A stretch of DNA of 64,000 bases from Harmothoe impar (lineage: Eukaryota; Annelida; Polychaeta; Phyllodocida; Polynoidae). The notes beneath the pieces were generated by a model. The model saw only the letters and a program-made list of their open reading frames with translations, was not told the DNA's origin and did no database searches. The stretch lies in assembly GCA_947462335.1 (NCBI GenBank), contig OX381707.1, positions 36,507,618 through 36,571,617 on the forward strand. The letters are read 5' to 3'. Made by a program: the position numbers and the translations under genes. Of the stretch, positions 35,192 to 47,816 are shown one piece after another (within the stretch, counting starts at the first letter, position 1; every line of letters starts with the position of its first letter).

Positions 35192-35503
35192 TGTAGGGAC
35201 ACTAATATTGTAAGCTATCGAACGCCTACGAGGTAGTTCGGGCAGCCAGAGCCAGGGGGCACCCCTATCGGAAGCGGACAGTATATAAGCTGTCCTCACC
35301 CCCTTGCTCTGGCAGACCTTCTCAGGTCTCTGACCGTATCATATCATACAGAAAGATCCATATCCATCCGAAAGAACCAAGCACGAACGATTAGAATCAT
35401 TGTACAGGGTACCGTCTTAATAAAACCCTTTTACTTGCATCTCTACATGAAAACTGCCGTTCGAGTCCTTATTTAATCGAATTACATAAAGACGAACTCT
35501 ACA
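35192..35503 (+). repeat. 3' LTR
   Basis: 312-bp direct copy of 29171-29482 with two substitutions and no length difference. It is preceded by the polypurine tract and followed by the TAAG target duplication. Confidence 0.93.
35419..35424 (+). terminator. Polyadenylation signal in the 3' LTR
   Basis: AATAAA downstream of the TATA box in the LTR. In the 3' copy it would direct 3'-end formation of the element's transcript. The 5' copy is at 29398-29403. Confidence 0.5.
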
Positions 35504-35750
35504 TAAGTATATATATAAATTTTATACACACCAATATGATTATAAATTATAATTTAAGTATGTTTCTTAACACAGTCATCTGAATAAAAACAATGACCTT
35601 CATCCAAAGATGTTAATGTGTAGGCTAAGCACACTGCAAAAAAACACAATCTTTTACTATATTGATAAGCACAATAGTTTCCTAAACATATTTAAGTCAG
35701 TAATATATTTAGCCTGTTAGTTAGAACGGGGATCTAATTTACCACGTTAA

Positions 35751-36607
35751 GGTGGGTCGCTACCCTTGGGTCAAAGTCACTGAAAGTTAACAGAATCTCA
35801 TCAATTCTTTTTTACAGGCAGTTTAATTTATATAAAGTCGGAAAATGCAAAGAAAAATAGGGGGTCCCGAATTACTTTTTGAAATATAGAATTTTGAAAA
35901 ATTAAAGTATTTTAATTTTTTCTGTAAATGAGAAAATATGTGAAAACTTCCATGATTTTTTATGCGCAGAAATCCAAAACATCACATCTGAAACACCTAT
36001 ATGTTCCTCTTTACTGTAAAAATGATTTTACAATTTTTTGCCATGGCATTTTGGGTAAAAATATGAGGTTTTGAGAAAGAGTAGAAAAGAATCGTCATTA
36101 TTTGTAGCCTTAGTGGCTAAAAATAGTATTCAGTATTAACAGAATTTTTTTTAACTCTCTCAGAAAATAGTTCAGATAATTTGCTAACATATTAAAGTAA
36201 TTTTGATAGGGGGTCCCGGACATATTTTTAGGGTTTTGGACCTTTGAAAATAAAAAAATAGTGCCAGAAAATGACTAATTTAAATATATATGGCATTGCA
36301 TGATGATTAAAATGGCAAAAATCAATGTATAAAATTGTCATGATTTGTACCCTTGATTATTTTGAGCAATATCATAGCATCTATAGTGTTCTAAGTAGCA
36401 AATTTCTACAATGTACTAGCTCATGTTTAAAAAAAAGAAATATTATCAATTACCAATATATCAAATATTCAAAGTATCACAAAATGCACAATTTTGCTTG
36501 AAATGATCTAAATTCTTAACACAGTGTATATATGTATCTGGCTATCCAATATCAGCCCATTCTGATAGATTTAAGAATTTGAAGAAATCAAAGGGTAGCG
36601 ATCTACC
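35751..36607. mobile_element. piggyBac-like non-autonomous element (857 bp), TTAA target sites
   Basis: Flanked by TTAA (35747-35750 and 36608-36611). Terminal inverted repeats: left GGTGGGTCGCTACCCTTGG, right end AAGGGTAGCGATCTACC. The interior is AT-rich with no coding frame; it contains two direct copies of a GGGGTCCCG-starting block (near 35860 and 36207). The superfamily is inferred only from TTAA and the TIR. Confidence 0.65.
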
Positions 36608-36619
36608 TTAACAGTCCAC

Positions 36620-39600
36620 AGTACATGCATATATAGGTTCCAACTCATCATAATTATAATTTTCATGTTTCAGGTAGTCCACTTATTGCTCAATTTTAGT
36701 CTGACACCGCTGTTTCTCATCCCCATGCCCAACTAATCCAATATAGTCATCATACTAGATGTTAAATCGAACCAATTAGGGCTTTGAGATTCTTGGCAAT
36801 CAAGACTTCATTCTCCTCTCCCTCCTTATTCTATTTTTTAACAGGGCACGTCAACTTAACTTGCAGTGTATGCATGACCAAAGTGCTTCACTCATGATAA
36901 GGTTTACTGGCACTTAAACTCTGTCTCATTTCTAAAGGCATCCATGATGACAGCCAAGACACCCTGCTTTTAGCAAAAAACAGTGACCAAGTCCTTTACA
37001 GCTCAGTCTCCCCAGAGCCTCGTTCTCACATTATGAAGTCACGTCCCCTGTGAGAGTCATGTGACCAAATTGACCAAACTGTGCAGTGTAACAAAAAGTG
37101 TTACTGCTTTAAGATAATAGGTAAATATTCTAGTAATGGGATGATGTTGTAGTAAAGGCAGAGGTATTGCATGATGTGCTGTTTATTGGCAAGCACCCTT
37201 TAAAATGCCTTTTTGTACTGTATGTTTTCAGATTGTGAGCCATGAAATGATAGCCACAAAGAGACAACAGTAATTGGCTATTCCATTTACGAATCTATCA
37301 CTACTTAGCAAAGTAAGACACAACTGATGTAACTCTATGCGCATTGCATGTGCATGACTTACATAGCCCATGTTGAGAATGGCGTGAAATATACAACATG
37401 ATAGGACATAATTGCTTTTAGTTCTGGTAGATGAAAAGGAATCATGACCCATGAGTGCAATTTGTTCATGCCATGGGAGCTACCCAAATATGCCAATGTT
37501 TCTCTGATTTATATGGTCATTCATACTTTATAATGCAATGATGCATCTATAAATAACACAATGTATACAAAGCAGCTAAAGAGGACTGGTAGTCCCATCG
37601 TAAACTACCTACAGAAAAGATGTATGGAACAAGAGACAGTGTCGTAAACAAAACGTCCACTTGCAGGCGGCTTCGGGTAGAGGTTATCTGCTGGACAATG
37701 TTGAATGCTAGTGTTGCCTGATATCATGTAGTAAATAGTACGCAATGCCCTCCTTTCCTGTCATGCAAAAAAAGAAAGAATGGAGTAAAACATGCACAGA
37801 AACATAGGGGCAGTAGGTTTTGTTGTGCATTCACTGAACAACCTTATTGAGATATATACTTTAGTGAGGTAAAATTTGCTATAAATTGTTCTGATGACTA
37901 AATGTTTGATTATAAACAAATCATATAAAACTATTTAATTCTATTAGTAGTAATATTCATGAATTAACCCTTACGTGCCCAAGCGCGCCAATTGGCGCGG
38001 TTTTAAGCATTAGATCACCTATATTGAAGTAGAGAACCATCCAGACACTTCTATTGGGTGGATTTTTTAAGTTTTACCCTCATATTAAGCCCCATAACCT
38101 CACAACTTCAATGAGACCATCATTCTTGATGGGACTTGTATATGTGAGGAATAGTGCAAACCTAACTAAAAAATAAGTGATCAGATATTTGATTCATCAC
38201 TGTTACCCAAAATTGACCCAAAAAGCAAAAATTTTACTAATTTGTGCTTTTGTTCACTTGCAAAATATGATTTTTACACAATAATCATCTTATTTCAAAT
38301 TTTCCTGCAGATACTCATTATAGTATCAATATTTATCAATTTTCTTTCAAAAGGTTCTTATTCTAAAATGTTTTCTCTGCTATGCATAGCCTAGCTATAG
38401 GTAAAAATACACCCTTTTGGCCCTAAAAATACAGTATATTGCTTATAACAGCTAATAGAAGGTTGCAGGTTGCCATGGCGACCAGAGTCAAATAATGTTC
38501 TATAGTCAAAGATAAAAGCCCATTTGAGAACCCTGCAGAAAATGTTTTACGACCCCTTTCTTAAAATAAGAGATGAAGTTAGCAGTTTAGCACATGGTTT
38601 CCAACATAAGAATGATCATGTTGAATAATACGGATATTGATCAAATAGTTCTGGGCACCAAAGGGTTAAGAAGCCCTCTAATTTCTAATGTGTGTCAAGC
38701 TCTTATGGAACAAGCAATAACTGAACTGGCAACTCAATTTAGAAACCTTTGCTCCATTGTGTATCAAAATCTTAACATATTTACCCTTAGGGACCCAGTG
38801 GCGTGAAAATGGAGTGAAATGGGGTATTTTGCACATACTTATTTTAAGTCCTACATGGTTCTTTCACACAAATATTGAATGTACACCACTTCTAAGCCAT
38901 TCTCATTTTTTATTTGCCTAGCAATGCATATTAACATGTGACCTATCTGAATATGAATGATGCCTACATCAAGTAAATTGAAACCAATCATATACTGATG
39001 CACTTTGTTTGTTGCCTAGCAACCACCTCAAGTGGTACCCCAAGGTTGTATAATAGGTCCCATGCTTTTTAGCCTCTTTGGAAATGATATTTCGAAAATT
39101 AATATCAAAAAGTCCCTCTTTATGAAGATGACTCCAAAGTATTTCACTCCTTAGCTTGAGATGTCATGTCAGAGGTGAATAAATGCTATGGTAATTGCTG
39201 TCTGACATCCTCAAAGATTTATGCTGTTAATTACCCAAATGCTGTCCCTTGCTGTGCAAAATAGTGTTTGACATGATACCATAACTTCTCTTCAAGCAAT
39301 TTAACCTAATTTACAGAGTGAAAAAAAGAAGATGAAGATGGTCAAGTGCCATTGATTAGATATGTGAGGATAATGAAGCCATTACTCGAAAGCCATATTT
39401 GGGCTAATTATTTTCATTTCTTAACCCTTTTATGGTCGCATAGTGCATTATTCATTTTGCCCTTTTGTCGTCATGATGCATTTATGCAACACTGATGAGC
39501 AACTTGCCAGTGCTGATACATTGTGATCCTCCCCCAGGATCTGCATTTAAACCTCTCCCCATACATCTCTCTCATCTCCCATTGTCCCCTCCACCATAAA

Positions 39601-40890
39601 TGATATGTTTTTGGGGGTGGGGGGAGCAACTTTGAACATGAAAGTGTCTAGGTAATTAAATTATTACTTCAGACAGGCACTACATTTCAAGAGCAGTTGA
39701 GATGTGTAGTGGCAAAGGGACAAGGTCCAGTGCACCCTATCAAAACTGGTAGGATTGATTGCTTGTTTTGGGTAGTTTGGAAGACCCAGCGCTTCCATAA
39801 AATAATTTCATGATTCCCCAGTGAGGGGGGACTAGGTAGATTTTCTTTTCTGTTAAATTCCATATAAGTGCAAACTTTAAAACGATGGAACCTGATTGTT
39901 TTTGTACAATATCTTTCTGCAACCTCAGATATTCCCAATGGTGAAAATATTTGTTATAGCCATTATTAATGTCTATGCATTACAAATAATGTATATTATT
40001 ATTAATTTAGAGAAGAGAGACTGAGAGCCAGTGTGCCCTGACCTTGGAGAGCGGCTGCACAGGAACCCACTGTCTGCACCACCCATCTTTTGTATATTTA
40101 TGAAATATATCTCTGTTGATATTCATACACTTCGATGCATGAAGAAGAAAATGGTACTGTGGTTGGGTGAACGGAATTTCAGTATAGTGAGTATCTTTGC
40201 ACTCAGGTTATAGACTATGCCAACATGTGGACAGCCAAGGGGGGTCTTCCAAGATAAAATTCAACTATAAAATTGATCATTAGGCATCCACTGACATATT
40301 TCATAAGCAAGTACCACTTCTAGTTTTTTAGAACTGGCTCCTTGAATATGTGTGGGTCCTGTCCAATCTCAAATGCCAATTGATCAGCTCTATCTACTTT
40401 GTTTTAGAGATAAAGATCTATCTTTTTCAGCATGGAATCGTTATGGGCCTTTGGTCAATTAGTTTTTTCTTGTTATATTTTGAACCCGATTGGCTATATG
40501 GAGCCCCTTGGTGACAAAAGTTGGTACCAAATAACCTACACAGAGGTCCGGTTTCCCTTATTGATCTACACATGCAATTTCTTCTTTGTACAAATAGTTA
40601 GCAAACACATTGAAAGTCTTGTGGTCCATCCAGTGTGAGTATACATCATTAAATACAGCGAGGGGACATACAAATGTGTGTCCCTAAGGAAATAAACAAT
40701 AACAATTGCTAGGCAACTAGTTGATTTAGCAACAAGTGAACAACATAACAGGAATCCATTGTTTCACTTTAATGGCAGCAGGCACCATTTCAATTGAGAA
40801 ACATGTAAACATATCTGTTGAATGATATATAGTTATCATCATTATATGTGATAATGTGATATGAAAAATGTACATCAAACTATCTAATTG
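36620..40890 (+). repeat. Right segmental-duplication array, copy R2
   Basis: 36900-37220 matches 44690-45000, and more weakly 42280-42480. 37655-37775 matches 27825, 43140 and 45415. 38670-38790 matches 45630-45750. It carries the 698-bp MITE. The minus-strand frame 39687-39938 and other frames are unsupported. The portion 39000-40890 shows no clear paralogy or gene. Confidence 0.7.
37968..38665. mobile_element. piggyBac-like MITE (698 bp), TTAA target sites
   Basis: TTAA at 37964-37967 and 38666-38669. The ends are CCCTTACGTGCCC and GGGCACCAAAGGG (inverted, about 12 of 14 matching). A 16-bp perfect palindrome CGCGCCAATTGGCGCG lies near the left end (37984-37999). The paralogous array copy near 45627-45630 has a single TTAA without the insert. 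The right-end sequence recurs near 41010-41096 and, decayed, near 25480-25540. Confidence 0.75.
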
Positions 40891-41694
40891 ATAGGAATTG
40901 ACATGGCTCAAAGTACATCCAATCTTAGGCAAATTTGATGAATTTAACAAATGGAACATTTCTGGTTGCTTTGGTTACCATAATTATACCATATGTCCAG
41001 ACAACAAATTCCACTGCTGCAGATTTACCTATGGTACACTAATCATGTTGCAAATATCTTACTTCGGTCAAATAGTTCTGGGCACCTAATGGTTAAACTA
41101 TTATAGAATATGGATCAATATATTCTGTTATAAGCCGACAGTAGATGGTCACATGCCAAGAAATATAACATAGATGCCAGAATATGACAATTTCACATTG
41201 TTTTTGCATTCTCTTAACGCCTAGAGGTGATATATTGGATACACAAACAATGATGGCCTGTCTGATTGGGTGATAACATTGAATAGGAGTTTTGTGGGGC
41301 AGACCCTATCTGTAGGGGTGTTAATGGGTCTGAAGAATCAGTGTCCTGTACCTCTCAGTCAAGCACAGTTGACAGCGCTCCACCTAATGCCCACCATTTG
41401 TAACCAGGCTTCTGTCACCCGGTGTCATTTTGGGACACCCCTGCTTAAGTTTACATGTGCAGGGGGGGGGAGCGAGGGGTCACATGATAATTAAGTACTT
41501 ATGTTGTAAACAAGTGGAGTCTGGGGAGAGTCCAGGGGTCAAAGGGACTGAGAGATTGCTAAACGGACAAGGGTGTACCAATAAGGGATAGCATAGAAAT
41601 AATGTTGTGACAAGGACAATTTAGGGATACAGGTAGGTTCACAGGATGTACAATAGTTCCATAAACCATTTAGTTTATATCACCATCACCACCG

Positions 41695-41918
41695 TCACTA
41701 TACTGCCTTCTGCTGGTACCCAGTAGTTACATAAATGCATGGCCTCGGGCCACTGGGAATCAGCATGATGTGTCCCTTGGTAGTGCCACCTAGTGACAAA
41801 CTGAATTCCTAGATGGGTGTGGTAATGGGAAGCCCCTCACCTACTTCACTCTGCTAATGAAAAGCCTGTGAATGGTTGGTGCTACCGGGCTTCCTCCCCT
41901 GTTCATGGTATACTTCCT
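41695..41918 (+). repeat. Highly conserved duplicate block (partner 25626-25849)
   Basis: Partner of 25626-25849 with equal length. A third, more diverged relative covers part of it near 21545-21660. Confidence 0.85.
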
Positions 41919-42485
41919 TTGTGGTAGTGGGTGAAAGGGAAATTACATCATAATGGATATGTGACTTTTTGATTCCACATTATATGGTAAAAGAGGGTAT
42001 TTTTTAACACTCTTTTATCTTCATTTCAAGTCTTTTGACCTTATTATACTACTGAAATTCCATGAATTAGGTCCTGTGTTAGAAGCTCAGCTAGATAGAT
42101 GGATGTATGATGCTCCCTACTCACCATTCTTTAAGTATCATCTATACACAAAGACCTACCGAGAGCAGTAAAAAAGGGATCACTTTACATCTCTGCTATA
42201 TGTAGCACTAGGTTATATAATAAAATGATATCATTTACAGAGACGTGATTCTTTGCATCTTTAACTAGGGGTTAACAGTGACCAACTCCTACAACTCAAC
42301 CTGCCCAAGGTCTCTTCACGTATCAAGAAACCATGTTCTCTGTAAGACTCACGTGACCAGATCAACCAATACCATATAGTAACATAATACAGACAGAAGA
42401 GGTAAATAATTGAGTCATGGGTGAGTGTTTGAAATAAGGCAGAGGACATGGGTGATGTGCCGTTCCTTAGCCACCAAAGATTTAA

Positions 42486-42830
42486 CCCTTTAAGGGCCGC
42501 TGCTGCCTCTGGGCAGCATCTAAAATACCCTTGAAAAACCGCTGCTGCCATTGGGCAGCAAAATTGATACCCTAGGGCATCAATACCACTAAATTACAGC
42601 TCCTGCTATGAAACAAAGAATAAAAATGTCTGAATCAATCCAAAAATATTTAACATTGATACTACATCCCCTTCAATGTCAAAAAGGTGTAAATTCTGTC
42701 ACCAATACAACTTATTTCACTCCTTAGCCACTATCCCAGGGAGCACATACTTGCAAAGTTGCATATTCCTATGGCATAGGGCCGGTGGTTAAGTCCCAAA
42801 TGACATATTTCAAGGCCTGCAGGGAAAGGG
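42486..42830. mobile_element. piggyBac-like MITE (345 bp), TTAA target sites
   Basis: TTAA at 42482-42485 and 42831-42834. Ends CCCTTTAAGGGCC and GGCCTGCAGGGAAAGGG. Near the left end GCTGCTGCC...GGGCAGC occurs twice. The paralogous copy at 37200-37203 has one TTAA and continuous flanks. Confidence 0.75.
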
Positions 42831-44279
42831 TTAATGACCTTTTCATTTGAGATATAATTAGGGCATAGAAACATCAGTGGTACTAAAATATGTGGTGGAT
42901 AACACACCTCTGATTTGTGTTTTTATATTGATGCATATCACATAATTGCCTTTTTGGTTGGTTATTCATGAGCAGCATCTATGCAATTCCATGTTAGCAC
43001 TGGAAGCTAAGAGGAAACTATTATCAAATAAATGTGCAATGCTGTCCTAGTCGGAGCTCTATGTGATTGCATGTATCTTACAAGGACATTGACCTTTTGT
43101 CTGTACTGAAAAAGGACTGGTAGTGCATTCTGAATAGATAGAAAAGTCCATTTTGCAGTTGGTCTGGAGCAAAGGCTAGTAACTGGACAGTGTTGAATGC
43201 CATTCTGTGTTGCCCAATGCCATGCCATAAATAGGACATAAAACCTCTTTTACTGACAAGCAAAAAGAGAATTAGTGAGGTAGTACAGGCTGAGGGAACA
43301 GAGGAAGGAGCAGTCACCACATGTCACAAAAATGGTCCATTCTGGTCTTTATATGTGTGTCTACATTTTGATGCATTTTACAATATAACAACTTCCCATT
43401 GCATCAATGTTTAATTTAAGTTCCAAAAACATAATGTCAAAACAAAGCCTTTGCATGACCCCATCAAGTGCTAGAGACGCAGGAATAATGAGTTCTCTAC
43501 CCTAGTCTAAGTATTCCTCTTACATCAACTGACCTCACTCCATTATTGTGGAACCATTGTAACATTGTGTAGCGAAAGCAGCCAGTATTATGACATTACC
43601 GTGATTGGGTGCAGCTCACCACAATCTGTTATACACCAACACTAGTGGTTGTTTGGTCAGATGCCAACACATAAAACAACCTTTTAACACCATTACTGTG
43701 GATGGGGGTTTTGTGGGGCAGAACTGTAGGGATGTTGATGTACTCTGCACAATCAGTGCTCTCTGTGTCTCTTGCCCCACAGCTGACACCCCAGCCATAA
43801 TCCGCCTTCTAATGTCATCATTTGCTACCAGGCTGTAGCAACCTGGTGTCATGAAGTGGTGTATTGGGGTGGCCCTGGTATGTATGAGGAGCATCCGCCA
43901 TTTGGTGACATGCACATTGCGGTGGGTCACTTAGAATATAAACACTAGTGCATACAAGGCTAGTCTGGGAACAGGTAGGTTGATGGGATGCAGAGAATCA
44001 CAAACGTCTTACAGATACAGATATTTTGGATGGATAAACAAGTGCTTATTGTTCAGGCCAGCCATTTCGCCCATCATCACCCATGTTCTAAAGCAAAATA
44101 TTTATTTATAAGTATTATCATATACAATGATTTCTGCCAAAGATGTCTATTTGTAATTAATGATTATTTAAAAGGGTACACACAGAGAATTCTGATCCTG
44201 GCTTTGATGGAGTCTATAACAATGATTTTTGAAGTACAATTCAGTGAATAAATCTTTTAAAGAAATATCATGACTCTGA

Positions 44280-46480
44280 GCTGTTCGTAGTGGATTGTAT
44301 ACAGATTGAATTAAACATGATAAGTCCTCATCTACCCCTCATATCAGCTCACCTTCAGTACCTGCTAAGTGGTACCTTGCATGACAGTTGTCCTATATCA
44401 GTGTGTGACTAAGCGATGGTTTGCCTCAATTCATTTAGTTGGCATAACAGTTTCTGCTAAATCAGACAACTTTAAGTAGACAAACTAATAGTGCATCATC
44501 CTAGAAAACCATGGGTGGGGTAAATTGTACCTTTCAATCAATTAGGGCTTTGGGATTTTAGTACCCCTCATCCACAACTTTAGAACCTTTTACATAACAC
44601 TGGCTTAAAATAATATCTGCAGAACAGTACTTAATCAATGCAGGGCATATTGACCTACAGTCTAGTTTACATAACCAACCAAGTGCCTGCCTCATGGAAT
44701 GGTCTACATGTCTCATTTCTAAAGGCTTTTAATGACGACAGCCAAGAAACCTCATTTTTGGCCAAAAACAGTGACAAAGTCAACCTCCCCAAAGTCCCAT
44801 TCTCGCATTATGAAGTCATGCCCCTTATTGAAATTATGTGATCAAATTGACCCATCCCATGCAGTGTAACAAAAAGTATTTAAAAGAAAAGGTTGATACT
44901 TATTCTAGCCATGGATGAATGGTGTAGTCAGGGTTGAGGACATGCATGATGTACTGTTTGTTTGCAATTATAGTTTTTGTACTGTTTATCCTTATAATCA
45001 TTGTGATGCACAATATGATAGACACAGAGGGACAACAGTTATTGGCTATTCCATTTACAAACTATAGAACAACTTACCACTACCTGAGTAAGAGAAGATG
45101 GATGTGACTCTGTGTGCATTCCATGAACATGAGATACTGCCCATGTTTAGTCAGTATTACACATAATCGCTGAAAAAGAAATTATGGCTCAACTTATAGT
45201 ACAACATATCCATGCCAAGGGAAGTTACCTAGATATGCCAATGTCCCTGTGCCTTTATATTAGCCATTTATGCTTTATGATACAACAATGCCTCCATGGA
45301 TAACACAATACAATTATGTTATGTGGCTAAAGATAACTGATGGTCCTATAGTAGGCTACATAGTGAAAAGATAATAATTATATAGAACAAAAGACAGCCT
45401 AGTGAGCAAAATGTCCACTTGCAGGCAGCTTCGGGTAGAGGTTATCTGCTGGACAATGTTGAATGCCAGTGTTGCCTGACATCATACAGTAAATACCACA
45501 TAATATCCTCTTTTCCTGTCATGCAAGAACAGAATGAGTGGGGTAGAGCATGCAGTAGAAACATTAGGGCAGTAGCAGTCACCACACAAGTCCAGTCATA
45601 TTTGATTATATGATCATGAGTATGTATTAATGAAGAAGAAATAAGTTATTGCTCCCTGATTTCTGCTATGTCTCAGCGTAAACAGCTATAACTGCACTGA
45701 CAACTCTCAATGTAGGAACCTTGCTCTTTTGTTTTGTAAAATCATAACATATAGCCAGTATAGAATATGGATCAATATGATTTGTTATACACAAAAACTA
45801 GATGTCACCTAGAGGCTAGAGTTTTGGATACACAAACAATGATGTAGTGGGCGTTGACATTGAATGGAAGTTTTGTAGGGTGGACCCTATCTGTAGGGGG
45901 TTTAACCCTTTAAGGCCAGCCAAATATATTATAGACCAGCTGTAGGGGCGAGATATTTTTACAGGAACTCTCCCTGGGACGAGCCTTTGCTAAATCCCGT
46001 AGTTATGTTGGATATAGTTGATGCTCAGCCAGTCAAGCCATCAACTATAGTCGATGCTTGGCCAGCCATGGCATCAACTATAGTTGATGCTTGGCCATAA
46101 AGGGTTAATGGGGTCTGCAGAATCAGTGCTCCGTACCTCCCTGTGCCCCCCAGCTGGCAGCCCCCACCTAATGCCATCATTTGTAACCAGGGTGCTGCCA
46201 CCTGGTGTCAGGAAATGACACTTTGGGGCACCCACTGGTGAAGTTAAAGGGTGTCCACCATTTTGTTGACATGCACAGTGGGGGTAAGTCACGTGACAGT
46301 TGAGTACTGATGTTGTACACAAGGGCATCTGGGGAGAGTGGGTTAAAGGGATTGAGAGAACCGCACAAACTGATTGGGCGTGCTGAGGGAATGATGGTGT
46401 GGCAAGCATAACTTGGGGAGAGAGGTAGTTTCATGGGATGTACACAAGGTCCACGAGATCTGGGAGTGTGGTGTGATATC
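44280..46480 (+). repeat. Right segmental-duplication array, copy R4
   Basis: 44690-45545 follows R2 (36900-37775). 45630-45800 matches 38670-38790 and 41100-41130. 45855-46345 is the fifth copy of the conserved block, split by the 199-bp MITE. Confidence 0.8.
45906..46104. mobile_element. piggyBac-like MITE (199 bp), TTAA target sites
   Basis: TTAA at 45902-45905 and 46105-46108. Ends CCCTTTAAGGCCAGCC and GCTTGGCCATAAAGGG (13 of 16 complementary). The interior has repeated ATCAACTATAGTTGAT-type palindromes. The paralogous copy at 41321-41324 has one TTAA with matching flanks, so the insertion split a once continuous block. Confidence 0.82.
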
Positions 46481-47816
46481 GGTAGTCATGTAACCCAGTC
46501 TTCCTATGGTCACGTGGAAGTAAATGGTGCCATCTACCGAGTCATATTATTCTGGTCTGCATTGAAGGGTGTTCTGGCAGTTGATTGGGTTATATATTTC
46601 AGACAAAACAAAAATGGCTAAAATTGTGAAAAAAATCACAGGTGTTCCCAAATACCCTTTGGATAGAATAGCACATGTAGTTTTATGCTGTGTAAAGGGT
46701 TGGGGTATTTCCGAGGCATGCAAAAACTGATGTGGCCAAAGTTCGATTTTAGGCCCAAAACAGGGCAAAAGGGACTACCTGTGGATAAAAGTGACTTTTT
46801 TTTATATTTTCACGGTCATGCTCTCTGTTGTGAAATATTGTGTCTGAGGGATTGTTTAATCAGACTAGGACAAAGACCATGGTCAACAAATTTTGTGGAT
46901 GGCTAATTTTGTGCATTATGCTATATAGAAACATAGAGGAATAATAATTACTTCCTCGTGACCCTATGCATTCACCTTCAAATTGATCAGAGCATGACAC
47001 TTAGTTACTATCCCAGCATGATAACAACGCTGGTACAGAGTGTTTCTGGGGAGCTGTCAATTATCACAAGGTGGGTACCTCCACAGGCAGCCAACACTTC
47101 CCTATTCCACTCACTCATTAACATGAGACCCATACTCCCATGACGGGAGTGGGCCTATGGATTTATATCCCCCCGCATGAAGGTCACTATGTTTCTGGTT
47201 ATGTATGTCAACCCTATTTCAGGTCGCTACCACCTGGTGGACCAATGGAGGATTTCCACCTCCAACCCATGCTGACACGTGATTCATACAGTGGTTTTCT
47301 ATCACTGAAAATGCAGCTTGTGCGTCATGGGTAGGATCTTAAAAGTAGTGCCTTGGATTAAAAAAGGACAGGATGGAAGGGTGGTGAATACAACAGACAA
47401 TGTAGCCTGACATAGTAATTGCATTTAGTGGAGTGGTCTTTAACAACATGTGGATATAATGCCAGGTATTGGGGATAGAGTTGATTGTACATTTGGGAAG
47501 GGGTTGGCCCAAGGATGTATGCATATCATTAAACGCTAGCATCTACCAAGAGAACAGTTCTTTAAATCCACAATTTCATAATTATACTGGCAGTGCGGTG
47601 GATTAAATCCTCACTAAAAGCGCTGTAACTGGTTTTGAGTGAAATGAAAGCATAATCTTTCCAACCGTATGCATATCTCTGTGATCATTGGGGCTGGTTA
47701 GGCAGAAATTGAAGATTTGTATGAGGAGAGTTGGAAATAGCTGGTTGTCTGTGCCATGACAGATCATTGTCTACATAAGTATAGGCCTGCTACAAACGCA
47801 ATGAAGACCATTTTCT
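46480..47816. other. No gene seen
   Basis: Unique-looking AT-rich sequence with only short frames on both strands (up to about 75 codons), no splice-supported exon and no clear repeat. Confidence 0.4.

Larger units (their letters stand above)
29171..35503 (+). mobile_element. Non-autonomous Ty3/Gypsy-type LTR retrotransposon (6333 bp)
   Basis: Two direct LTRs of 312 bp (29171-29482 and 35192-35503) begin TGTAGGG and end CTCTACA. They are flanked by the 4-bp target duplication TAAG (29167-29170 and 35504-35507). Between them lie a primer site next to the 5' LTR, gag, a pol fragment (protease and start of reverse transcriptase), an unrecognised third ORF, a structured 3' region and a G-rich polypurine tract. 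The RT palm, RNase H and integrase are missing, so the element could not replicate on its own. The LTRs differ at only two positions by eye (near 29396 and 29459), which implies a young insertion. It sits inside a segmental-duplication array and its flanks resume that array's sequence. Confidence 0.93.
40900..44250 (+). repeat. Right segmental-duplication array, copy R3
   Basis: Collinear with R1 (25190-29166), with the 345-bp MITE inserted at 42486. It contains two instances of the five-copy block (41275-41530 and 43695-43975). Confidence 0.8.
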
